A stretch of 64,000 nt of DNA from Echinococcus granulosus (Eukaryota; Platyhelminthes; Cestoda; Cyclophyllidea; Taeniidae), in assembly GCF_000524195.1 (NCBI RefSeq), contig NW_020170421.1:344424-408423 (forward strand), written 5' to 3'. The position numbers and the translations under genes were made by a program. This document shows positions 27,001 through 37,309 of this stretch, one piece after another. Positions within the stretch are counted from its first letter, which is position 1, and each line of letters opens with the position of its first letter. Under the pieces are notes generated by a model. That model worked only from the letters and a program-made list of their open reading frames with translations. It was not told where the DNA came from and searched no databases.

Positions 27001-29558
27001 GCTCTATTATCCGACTACTCCCCTCCAAATACAGCACCTGCGTTGGTTTTAAAGAGGAGTAGAATCACCCAAGCACAACCACTGATTTCATTTAGTGCTT
27101 AAAGAATGGAGGTAATGTTTTCAAAGCCAGACAGTGAATCCTACTTGTAGCTCAATTCATGCCACAATAAGGGGGAGTGAGGAAAATCAAAAAATACAGG
27201 AAGACGATCTTTTTAAGTGACACCTTCTGAGTGAATTTGTGTTCTGAGATCACGAAGGTACGACAGGACAGCAGCTCCCTTTGTCTACTAATAGGTGCCG
27301 CTTTTGCACAGTTACCAGCTTCTCCCATTTACTTGCTCGCATGAAATTACCTCCATTTCCCTGATTTTTTTGCATTTTTTACTTTTAGAACTGACCAGTA
27401 GCCTTCTTTACTCAATAATCCATCTGTATAGAATGGCATTAGAAACTTTTTCATATATTTCTCTGGTTGAAATAAACAAGGAAGTTGCTCAAACCAATTC
27501 ACTATAGCATAAGACCGAAGGCCTATTAAATCGCGAACATCTGTACACTGCATTCAATGATTTTCACAGTTAATCTGGATTTTTTTCAATTTTTTGGAGA
27601 CCTATCTTGATAGCTCTGGACCAGTGAAGTTTGAATTTTTAGAAAAATAAACACTCCGGTATGCTTTCCATCGCAATCAAGAGGTTGCGTTATGCCAAGA
27701 AGCCATCACTGGATATGACAACCAAATTGGTGGTGGGGTAAGTATCAGTGCTTCTTGACACGAAATCAGTCAGTAAATTAGGCCTTAGTTTAAAAAATCC
27801 GACTTCACTGAATGGCAAATTGTGCTCCCTCTCCCTCTTTTGCATCCTCCATCAAAGGCGGGAGACTGTTCTTTTTTCCCAAAGTTGGCACTTCGAATAG
27901 CCTGACAAAGGAAAAAAGTGAGAGGACGAGGGAAATCCAATCGGCGCAAAGCAGTCCAGCACCCTCAATTTTCCGTCTGCCGATTATTTCATTGGCAGGT
28001 TATCCTTGCTTCCCTTTACGTCGCTTCACAAATTTAATTCGAATTCTGCTTCCAGGGGTACTCTAATATTTGTGATGGTTGAGCTTCTCCACGGTTTATC
28101 TAGTAAAATGTATTTTTCGGCTCATACACACCGAAAGTAAAAGTTTTCGGTCCTAAAATAACGTTTGCAAAATTGATTACCACGTAGGTAAATTCACTTT
28201 CTTGGACTAGATTTGAGAGACTTTATCATAAAAGTCGATTTCTTGTAGTTGAAATTTTGCCCTCCCATCGTAGTTACAGCATTTCATTTGCATAATCTTT
28301 TCTCATTGCAAAGTAAAGTCCAATCGACTTCACATTCTCCTTGAAGCATCATTACTTATAAAAATCTACATGTACCGAGTATCGAGAACTAAGTACCAGA
28401 GCTTGACCATCCAATTGTCGATATCGCATTTGAGTACTTTCATTACTAAGAAAGTACTTCTCTTTGTCGTAATTCTACTTAAGTTTGAATAATGAACTAA
28501 TTCTTAGCACTAAAATGTGCAAGTGCCAAACAAAATCGTCAAGGAAATTTATAAATTATAACATTTTGGGGGCAATTTATGCTTAAATCTTCTAAAAAAG
28601 TTTCATCTCCAGCAGAAAGAAGGATGCCCATAGGCGAAGTGATTGTGACAAATCCAATGATAGGTATGATGTTAATGATGATGGAGCTACTCAAGGGTAG
28701 TCCAAAAACTAATTTTATCAGCAAATGTTAACGCAGTAGGTAGAAGGGCATTTCAAGTGGGCAAAACTCACATCACATTCTACTTCCCTTTTAAAAGTTT
28801 GCCCTAAAACTTTTTAAGTGTTTTTAAATTTTCTATCTAGCAGCAAAAGGGGAGTTTCCTTGAGGCAAAACGGTCTCTTCACTCTACTTTGTTTACGAGA
28901 CGAAGTTTCAAAAGTGGTTCAGGCTTTAATAAATTTAGTGACCACTACGATGACAGGATTGATGGAGTTGAATGCCTCCCAACTCTCCTCGGACTCTGCG
29001 ACTATCACAAAACTGCTGAAAGGTAATTTTGCCTAACACACACAGCTCCAATGAGGATAGAAAGGAATGGGTAAACGTAACAATGAGGGCAACTTTGAGG
29101 AATCATAATCGTTTTTGGAGTAATTTGGCAGAAATAAAGTAAAGAAGAGGCGAGAGGAGGATAATTATTCGTTGCATTTTACCTCATCGCAAAAAAGTGA
29201 GAGGCAATGAGTNNNNNNNNNNNNNNNNNNNNNNNNNNNNNNNNNNNNNNNNNNNNNNNNNNNNNNNNNNNNNNNNNNNNNNNNNNNNNNNNNNNNNNNN
29301 NNNNNNNNNNNNCACAACAACATCACACCACGGCTATTGCCGCCTATACATGTATGGCAGATTTCAGAAGAAAAACAAGCATAAGAGCATTCCACCTTGT
29401 AAACTAAATAAATATTTTTGATTATATGAGATTTTCTTTGTTTGATAGCCCCATTCTTACTTCGATGTAGGCCAGAAGAAACAAGTGACCACCCTGATGC
29501 AATGCAGGGTGCTGTTTGATTAGCATCAGTGTTGCAGATAAAGGGATGCAGCATATGC

Positions 29559-29589
<31 letters not shown>

Positions 29590-30123
29590 GATGGTACTTT
29601 CTCTTACCATGCACTGAATAACGGTCTCGTTCTGTAGGTGGCCCAGGGAGTAGGAACTGCCTTTGGGAAGACTCTCTAAATATCCACCCATGGAAATGGC
29701 GCTACTCACGAGTTCATAGTCATGAGATCTGTTACGATAGAAGTAGAGACCAGCAGCAAATTCATTAAGATTTTTTGCAAAGTCTCGAGGATCACGAAAC
29801 TGGAGCTGTCGGATTCGTTTCATGCCCGGCGGAGAGAGAGGACGGAGATTGCAAAGGGTGAGGGAGGGGAAAGGTGAGGGTGTATCACGAAGCACCCTGG
29901 GGGGATGGATGACATCGTAGTCGAAGTACTGGCTCGCCAGGAGGATCATACAAGTGAAGAGGCCTATATAGAGACAGATGACAAAGGTCAACCAGAGGGA
30001 ACGAATGCCTTTGTTGCGCGAGTTGACAATACGGGAGACACCACGAATGGTGGTAGTCTGACAGAAACGTAAAAACTCCTGCTTGTAGGAGAGTGATTCA
30101 TCCTTCTCCTGCCTTCCAGCCAT
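15048..30123 (-). CDS. DEG/ENaC (amiloride-sensitive) cation channel subunit, five exons
   Basis: Exons: 30123-29608, 27037-26585, 24048-23803, 19203-18901, 15362-15048; every intron is phase 0. They join to 610 residues, a normal length for this family of trimeric Na+-permeable channels of the plasma membrane (epithelial, acid-sensing, peptide-gated and mechanosensory types). Visible in order: a cytosolic N-terminus with a TTTIRG segment where the family has the gating His-Gly motif; TM1 at about residues 44-66; a Cys-rich extracellular loop with N-glycosylation sites (N131, N165, N341), the Y-x-NCHSFD block, ENCNC (329-332), CTLPC (412-416) and WP (430-431); the pre-TM2 GG (523-524) and TM2 with IWIGLT (528-533) and Glu539; and a charged 50-60 residue tail. 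Splice sites are GT/AG; the exon 5 acceptor is TTTTTGTCAAG. Which subfamily, and whether peptide-gated, cannot be told from sequence alone. Introns of 2.5-4.6 kb hold one assembly gap and three TRIM-like insertions. Confidence 0.93.
15597..15789 (+). mobile_element. Solo LTR in intron 4 of the channel gene
   Basis: Well-preserved LTR: AATACTTTGACTGTTTG at the start, TTGTACTTCCGCTGGGTG, GCGATGCCGATTGTG, AGCAGTATATATTCCGCC, and an end of ACTCGGAGTGCTACA. No internal domain follows. It is antisense to the host gene. Confidence 0.85.
16474..17600 (+). mobile_element. Full-length TRIM-like LTR element in intron 4 of the channel gene
   Basis: The most complete copy together with the one near 49.3 kb. 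The left LTR is 16474-16660, starting TGCAATACTTTGG and ending GGGTGTAACA. The primer-binding-like sequence TGGTGGCAGTGGAAAGC follows one base later. The internal domain is about 740 bp and closes with a purine tract (AAAAGGAGAGAAGG). The right LTR is about 17402-17600, ending GGGATGCTACA. There is no open frame of useful length. No target-site duplication could be seen, consistent with age. It is antisense to the host gene. Confidence 0.88.
19863..19898. repeat. Perfect 11-bp inverted repeat (hairpin) in intron 3 of the channel gene
   Basis: GTCTGCTGTGG at 19863-19873 is matched exactly by its reverse complement CCACAGCAGAC at 19888-19898, with a 14-base spacer. The surrounding 19.6-19.9 kb is more GC-rich than the rest of the intron. 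Confidence 0.8.
22020..22213 (+). mobile_element. Solo LTR in intron 3 of the channel gene
   Basis: Starts TACAATACTTTGGTTATTTG, contains GATTGTACTTTCGCTGGG, GGCCATGCCAGTGG and GTCAATACATGTTTCGC, and ends CGAGGGGTTACA. No primer-binding-like sequence or internal domain follows. It is antisense to the host gene. Confidence 0.85.
29213..29312. other. Assembly gap (100 N) in intron 1 of the channel gene
   Basis: Exactly 100 N. The intron's true length is therefore unknown, but exons 1 and 2 join in frame without missing conserved blocks. Confidence 0.99.
29559..29584. repeat. (AT)13 microsatellite
   Basis: An uninterrupted AT dinucleotide run in intron 1, ending 23 bases from the exon 1 splice donor. 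Confidence 0.95.
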
Positions 30124-33100
30124 TCTGAAATGCTCATGTTATTAGCATCCTTCACCTGTAATACCGCAGAGCTAGCTAGTCGGACTACGGCGTGGAGGGC
30201 ACTGCCACCTCCCACCAATCGTAACCCACCCTGCCCCTTTGATCAACCAATCCCATGTCTGAAAGCTAATAGGCTTGCAAAAAGTAGTTCTTTTGGTTAA
30301 AATCTCTCAAAATATAAGTGATTTAATCCTTTGAAGGAGATAAGATGACTTGCAAGATATATTCTGCCTTTACAGAATCAGATAATGAAATATTTTATAA
30401 ATTGTCACAATTCTGTAAGCTACACATTAGCGAAACTCCCAAAAATGGATAAATGAATCACTTCCCGCGCCTACACACTGATTAATCCAAAATGGGCGCT
30501 AACGAATTGTAAAGAAGGGACGATTGGCTTAGTGAAATTTTGACATAAATCGTTTTATGACTGATTGCCTTTAAAGGCAAAAGTTCTTTTAGACTCGCAA
30601 AGAGCGTTGTTTGCACTGCCATAGGAGAAGTTAATCAAATAAATGTAACGGCCACACTCAAAGGTGCGGTGGAATTAAATTTAGTTCTAAGTGGATTTTC
30701 ATGATTGCGATATTGTATGAGTGATTCGAATTGCTTCCTTTCAAGTCTTTCGTCTCCCTCGAGTGGGCTGCGTCCCATCTGACAGCTTTCACAATTTCAG
30801 GATGCGTGAGTCCCTCTCAGAAAAGGTGGCATTGTGACTGCTTGAAAACTTCATTTTGATTGGATAGAGAGTACTTTATTACTTTAGTATTTTTGCCATT
30901 AGTTATCTATTAGTTTCTGGGAGGTGAGCGCCCCACATTGTATTGTAGACAGTTTAGAATAGCTACATTTACTGCCTGAGGATGATTACATTCCTCTCAT
31001 TTTTTGAGTAGCAATTGTAATGACTGTGACAGTCAACCTTCCCACAAGATCCCCTGGCTGTAAATGTGTTGAAGAGGTTTCGTCCAGAGCATCCTTGGGA
31101 CGACTAGGCGAACAGATCTTAATCATCTCTGGAGTTGAAAATAATTTCAACTTCTGTTAATTAAAAATTTAAAAAAATGATTGCAGCGAATCAGATAGTT
31201 GATCAAGTGGCACTATAAACTGAAGTTTACTTCCCGAGCTTCCAACCAGAGTAGTCTACAAGGAACACTTCTGTACAGAAGTCTTTTGCCGGCAGTACGA
31301 GTGAGCGAGTAAGGAGTACGGTGGGTCTGTATGCAATAACCGACGGACTAGTGAAGGGCGTTGGAAAAACGAAAAGGTCTGGGTACCGCTTATCTATAAT
31401 AGATGGTTGACTTTGACCTCACTGTGAGTAGTGGTAGGCTTAAAGTACATATGTAACGTGAAATCGACCATACGGGAGGGAGTGGGCTGGGATGCGAGGT
31501 TCTAGAATGTTCGAGGAGTAGAGTCATAGAAAGGAAAGCGCAAACATTTCCGATGCTTGAAAGCATCCTCGGCAAGCCGACTTTGGCTTCAGGACTAATC
31601 AATTACGTTTTTTCCAAACAAAAAGGATTACAGCTTGGCATTTTTGGGGATTTAATGGGAGTATGGAAACACTCAGACCTCCCTATTTGATACTGGGGTA
31701 AGAAATATGAGGAAGATTCAGTCACAGCCCTTTAGAACTGCATTGTGCGCGTTCAAACAATGGCACTGGAGCAAGAACCTCATGAACACCACAGAATTAG
31801 GGGTTAGTTACATGGCAGAAAGCTTAATTAACCTTTCACTGAAAGATATTTTTTGTGACACAGATAAAGAATTACATCTTCTGATTAGAAAGTTGGCCTA
31901 ACTGCCTATAAGACTATAACCTTTTATTTTGTATGGCTACGAAGTTTATGCATTCTCTGGACCAAAATCTTTCCACTGACTGAGCAATACCAAGTCTCTC
32001 CACACTCATCAAGCCATCGTAATGTAAACCAGGCAGCTTTATCTCAATGCCGCTGGACAAACTTTATACCTGCTATGGTAAAAATTTTATCACCGTGTTG
32101 ATTCAGAAACTGGGCCAACATTCCTAAAATTCCTAATAATAGGCAGCAAGTGTCTGTGAGGTTATTTACCATCTTTAAGTTATCACATTTCCTAAATAAA
32201 GTGTTTTTACGGATCTGTAAATATTTGTAATTAAGTGTGGTATTACTGCGGTCAAATTCTAAGCATGCAAAAGAAATATTTTGGCCCCAAACAATTTGGA
32301 AGATGTTAGATCGTTATCAAGTAGGGATAGGGTAACGTGAGGCTTTTTGCTCTGCCTAAAAGTTCATTTTTTTCGAGAACTCGTAGCTAAATCTCTCCAT
32401 AAAATATCCCGAATTGTTAACAGTTAATCCAAATTGTCAAGCTTTATGGCATTAAATCAGCTCTTGGAAGCCGGATTGGACTGAGGCCAGGCGTAGAAGG
32501 ATATGCGTATTTCGAAGCAAGAGCTTGTGAATCCCTAGTCCAGGCTAAACTCCAGTTAGACGGTTCATTTGGAATATTTTAGTTCAAGTAAAATTCATCC
32601 AAAACTGTCTCATTAAAGAATTTACTGCTTTAAGCACCACAAATTACTAATTCTCGTAACTCAACTGCGAATCCAGGAGCGGGAAACTTTTATACATGAA
32701 TAAATGGCGGTCATCGAAATGGGCTGGTACAATTTACTTCATGCGCCTTTATTTACTATATAAATATTTTCTATTTCGAAGCAAACTCGCTGAAAGTTCA
32801 TCGTCCCTGCACCAAATGTCTACAATTATCCCTGAATAAAGTATTTCATGAAACCCTTTCTTGATGGCCTCACATCATTTGAAACTTCATAAAATAATGC
32901 AGTTTGGTGGAGGTAATCTCAGCAATAACGGCCACTGGATGATTAATGTTCCATATTAGGTAATTCATTACCGACTTAATTTGCTGCAACATTTCCAGAT
33001 CTGCTCGTCGGTTTTTTGTACAAAATTTATGGTAACTCTTTGGTGGCTAATCCACTTGGGCGAATCCAAAATACGCGTGGAATTGCATTGAATAGAGAGA

Positions 33101-33208
33101 ATTTGGCAAGAAAAACTAAAATATGAAGTGCAGTAGATACAGCAAATACATTCATTCCATTCAACCACTAAAACCGTTTACTGGCAATTTATGGTGTTTG
33201 ATTTGTCC
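30124..33208. other. 5' flank of the channel gene and intergenic, no gene recognised
   Basis: No further channel exon is needed upstream, because the frame starts with ATG at 30123. No convincing core promoter was found, and no other exon, RNA gene or repeat could be supported. Confidence 0.5.
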
Positions 33209-34203
33209 GTACCGCTCTGAGACTTCCCTGAAGACAAAAGAAGGTAAAGTACTCGGATAGAATATGCATTTTCGACGTATAGAAGGACTGAGGAGCTGCT
33301 GGCACGCCCTGGAGACCAGGTCATCTGGAAAAGGTACAGTGGAAGATCTCCCAAGTAGCAGTTACCAAAATCGAGAGTTGAAAAATCAAAGTATTCTACG
33401 GTCTCTCCCCTCCCCCTCTTTTTAGCGTCATCCTCGGTGGTACCGTTGGCCAACCTCTCGCGTCGGACGTCACAGCTTAATCGACGCTGTAAGAAAAGCA
33501 CTCACGAGCCATCCTCACTACTCTTAGAATTTACATGAAGATACAAAATTTGACCTCAACTTCACTTATTCCTCTTGGCAATTACACTGGGTATACTGGG
33601 TATGTGCTGCCCTGGGAACACCGACCTAAAGCAGAGTGACATAACAAAGGGGGAAATTTAACACACTTCGGTTGGGAAAGGGTTTCGCATCTATTCCTCT
33701 TTGCCACTTTTGTTTCCAGTTTAATGCTATCCAGCTATCTCCATCTAGGTAATGTCCAGCTAGTAGAGAGGTGAGGGTAATATCGCTTGTTCCCAAAACT
33801 AATGCCTTTATGCAAGTGTCATTGATGGCTCCGTAACGAACTTCTACAGATGGTTCACGAGATTGAGAGAGTTCCTAGTGGTAGACCTCATTTTTAACCC
33901 CGGAAAAAAATTTCCCAACCGCAGCATGTGCCCTTCTTCCGTCACGCTAAGGTTTATCATCTAGCAGCAGGAATTAGGGTAGTTGTCTGTTACGGTAGGG
34001 TTCGTTTTCCGCTGTTACCAAAGTAGTGCCTGAGACTGCCATGGAGACGAAAGAAGACTTAATGCTCGAGCAAAATGTGCATTATCGACATGCGGAAGGG
34101 TCATGCTTGTCGACGATGCCGCGTGGAGGACGTACAATGGCAGAGACCATAGTTGGCACCTAACCAAAATCCAAAATTTAGATAAACAATTAAAATATTG
34201 TAT
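33209..34203 (-). mobile_element. Near full-length TRIM-like LTR element, minus orientation
   Basis: Read on the minus strand, the left LTR is about 34203-34024, starting ACAATATTTTAATTGTTT, with a primer-binding-like stretch after it (TTGGTAACAGCGGAAAACG). The internal domain runs to about 33420 and ends in a long purine tract (AAAAAGAGGGGGAGGGGAG). The right LTR is about 33398-33209 and contains GGCGTGCCAGCAGC, AATGCATATTCTATCC and GGGAAGTCTCAGAGCG. The internal domain is somewhat shorter than in other copies. There is no coding sequence. Confidence 0.83.
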
Positions 34204-36679
34204 TTTGTTCTCTTTCGTAAAATTCCCTTCTGATATCAGTTTGTACAGGCCTGGAGGGTGTTACCTGTTACCAGTTCAAGTAGAAAACGGGGGTGACACC
34301 TCAATTTGACGGGGTAACAGATCGGTCAGGCTAGCATATAAGTGGTCATTAAATGCAGCAGTCATGAAGCAAAGGGTATTACTGAAGTATCACCCTCTCT
34401 ATTCTAACATTAAATAGGGATGTTTGCATTCTACAAAGACAACCTACAAAAATAAATGAGGGAACAATTTGGGTGCCTTTGCAAGAAGGTTTCTCTCCCA
34501 ATAACGATAGGTCGTGTATCCGCCGGTGGACCATTGAGAGACATGAAGTGAAATGAACACCCAGACACCACGATGGCTAGGAAAACTGTGGCACTGTTAC
34601 AATAGCTTGTTCAAAGTTATGACGCCTTAACTTGGTGAATTACTTCTCTTCTACAGATATGTCTACGATTTGGCACAGATCCATTCCCATTCTTTCCGTT
34701 CTTACTCATTTGCACAATTTACCCTTCTTTAGGGTGTTATGTTCTTTTAAAAGAAAAATATGATATACAACATTTAATTGCCTGAAAACTTGGATTTGAT
34801 TAAATATAACGCTAAAATACAATAAAATCGGGGGAAGTTGGATTTGTTGTTTTTGTAGGTAAGTATTACAAATCATTCGCCACTTCCTGTCAGTGCATTC
34901 ATAGTACAAATTAATTTGTTAAAATCCTCTCCTGACCGGAATTGAAGTACTATGGGAAAAGATTTCTTACTACACCACACTTCGAAAAATTTAGGGCCTC
35001 ATTTGTTCACTCATCAATTTTAATCAAACATGCAGAACCTCTAACAAAACGATTTGTAGGTAGACGAATACGGGATAGATACGGGACGGGTACAGAATGG
35101 ATCCATGATGGGTTCGGGGTGGATATAGGATAGGTAGAGGATAGATACGAGATGGGTGTAAAGTGGATACAGAAAGGATTCTATTTTCGTAAAGTTACAA
35201 ATACTCCGCTGCAGGATTCACTACTTATTCCATCCTGCCGTGAATAAGTAGGTAGTCCTCTAGGCACTTGAGACCAATCAGTTGTTGGGTTCCGCACAAA
35301 AGCGTCCTTTTAGCAGTTGAGAAAGGTGCTTACTTAATGGCTTTTGGCGAAACTTTACACTTTCTGAGCTCTACCACAGACTTTAAAAGGTTTTAAAAGT
35401 GCACGTAATTTAGAGGATTTCAGCACTTTCTTACCAGCTACCAGTCATTGGTCTCCCTCTCCATTAACAGCGCTTCTCCGCCTTTAAAACTATAAGTAAA
35501 GCCACTTCATTCAAATTTATATATTTTTGATACGCCTATTGAGATAGTTAACGATTAAATGTCACAACTCCTGCAGTTTATTTATAAAATTTTTGTTCCA
35601 AATTTTTAGCAATCTACCATAAATAATTTCCTCAAGTTAGAAACTGCGACTTAGATATGGAATATAAAACCCCTTTTCTACATTTTCGTCTAGTATGCAC
35701 AGAAGCACTTCCCTTGAAGTTTTAATACAGGAATAAGACAGCTAGGGGAGTAGCGCAGGAATATCCAAACCTGCTTCTTTATAAGGAGATCTTATCTTTA
35801 TTTGTCTTAGAGAATCATATCCTTCATATTTGGGTATATTTAGCTGTGCAACCTCTTCTACTGTCACCACTTGCACCACGATGTTGGTAGTACTGAAAAC
35901 CGTCCAAATTTATAGTCATCCATACCTTTTACACAGTGACAACAAATTGTTCTCCTGCACGAGTCTTCAGGGATAACTGGTGACAGCAGTAGACAAACCC
36001 GGCCGGAACAAATGGAAAGCAATCTCACATATCACAGAGGGGAGAAAATGCTTTCAATGACCAAACCCGCGGAGGCTTGCATTTCACTTCGATTTCTGAG
36101 AGTCACTTAATCTCACGTTTTACACTTGAGCAATTAACAGCTGAAGTGCCACTAAGCTTAATTGGCTTAAATGGGCCAGCCATGGATTAGCCACAATATT
36201 TGCTTGGATAGGTCATTCGCATAAAGACATGATGCCATCTTCAGTCGATGAAGAGACATATAGTCTTTTTCGCCGTGATGTGACGTTAGATGAAATATTT
36301 TATAAATAAAATGCACTGCTTTTAGTGTATTGCCTAGCCTTGATTAACACAAAGCCCGCAAGTCTCCGTAATGCAGTTCGCAAAGTTAGAGAAACCTTGG
36401 ATCTATCAAAGTAGAAGGGACTAGTTGGTGATATTGTGGTTGACTACCCATGTAGCCCGAAAGGGCAAGGTTTGATCATTATATCTATCGCCACAGTGAT
36501 GGCGATGGCTGAAGTTGATGTAAAGACCTTGAGGAGTGCCAAAGACGATAATGGGAAGGGATCGGGTTTTGGAGCATAACGATCTGCGTTTAAATGTGTG
36601 CTTGTCTGCTCGGACTCTGTGGTCTGCCCAGATTTGACCCCCATTTGCGTAGCATAGACAACCACCTACATCACGATAG
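34204..36679. other. Intergenic, minisatellite inside, no gene recognised
   Basis: Apart from the 11-bp tandem array listed within it, no exon, RNA gene or mobile element is supported. Confidence 0.55.
35072..35181. repeat. Degenerate 11-bp tandem repeat, 10 units
   Basis: Ten consecutive 11-base units with no spacing errors. Examples are GGGATAGATAC, GGGACGGGTAC, AGGATAGATAC and AAAGTGGATAC. The core is roughly RGRATRGRTAC, and the units differ at one to four positions, so this is an old minisatellite. Confidence 0.9.
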
Positions 36680-37309
36680 TTGAATACGTTGGTTGTTTGT
36701 TTAACACTTCCTTTTGGTTGCGCAGACAATGAAAAGCATGGCTATTGTACTTTTATGGGGACGCATGGTTACCGGGCCATACTAGTTGCTTCCAGCACAT
36801 CTTCACTTCGGCAATACACATCCAGTCCAATTATTGTACCTTCTTTCGTCAATAAGGAAGTCTCGGGGTATTGCATTGGTCGCAGAGGATAGTGAACCCC
36901 ATCCTCTAAGACATCCATCTTGATTTTCATAACTGAATATCAAATCTTACCGTAACAGAAGAAGCGCATATGCTGTGGAGGGCAGAATTTGTGATGACCC
37001 CTAACAAGAAAGTCAAAATTGAAATTTCCTTCGTGAATTACCCCAGCCCTATTATCTGCATAAATGGTATTAACAACTGAAGCAGCAATGGTCTTGAACC
37101 ATCTGGAAAAATCCGTCTCTGAGCCATCTACCGTAGCTGTACGAAGATGTCAACGAAGTGAATGTGCAATCGTGTATCGCACATTCACTTCGTTGACATA
37201 GCTTCCGGGCCATGTCAGTAGTCCCTCAGCCCTTCTGTACGTCGGCAATAAATTTTCTGTCCTAGTATTATGCCTTCTTACGGCTCCAGGAATGACGGGT
37301 TTTGCTACA
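36680..37309 (+). mobile_element. TRIM-like element with an internal deletion and inverted segment
   Basis: The left LTR is 36680-36875, starting TTGAATACGTTGG and ending GGGGTATTGCA. Primer-binding-like sequence (TTGGTCGCAGAGGATAGTG) follows. The first 290 bp or so of the internal domain is present, then a short inverted copy of the last internal bases. The sequence then enters the LTR partway in at about 37200 (GCTTCCGGGCCATG) and runs to its end (TTTTGCTACA, 37309). The second half of the internal domain and the start of the right LTR are missing. Confidence 0.82.
37147..37199. repeat. Perfect 21-bp inverted repeat at a rearranged TRIM junction
   Basis: Bases 37147-37167 (starting ATGTCAACGAAGTGAA) are matched exactly and in reverse complement by 37179-37199, with an 11-base loop. 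The left arm is ordinary TRIM internal sequence, so the right arm is an inverted duplicate of it. The RNA or single-stranded DNA would form a stable hairpin. Confidence 0.95.
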
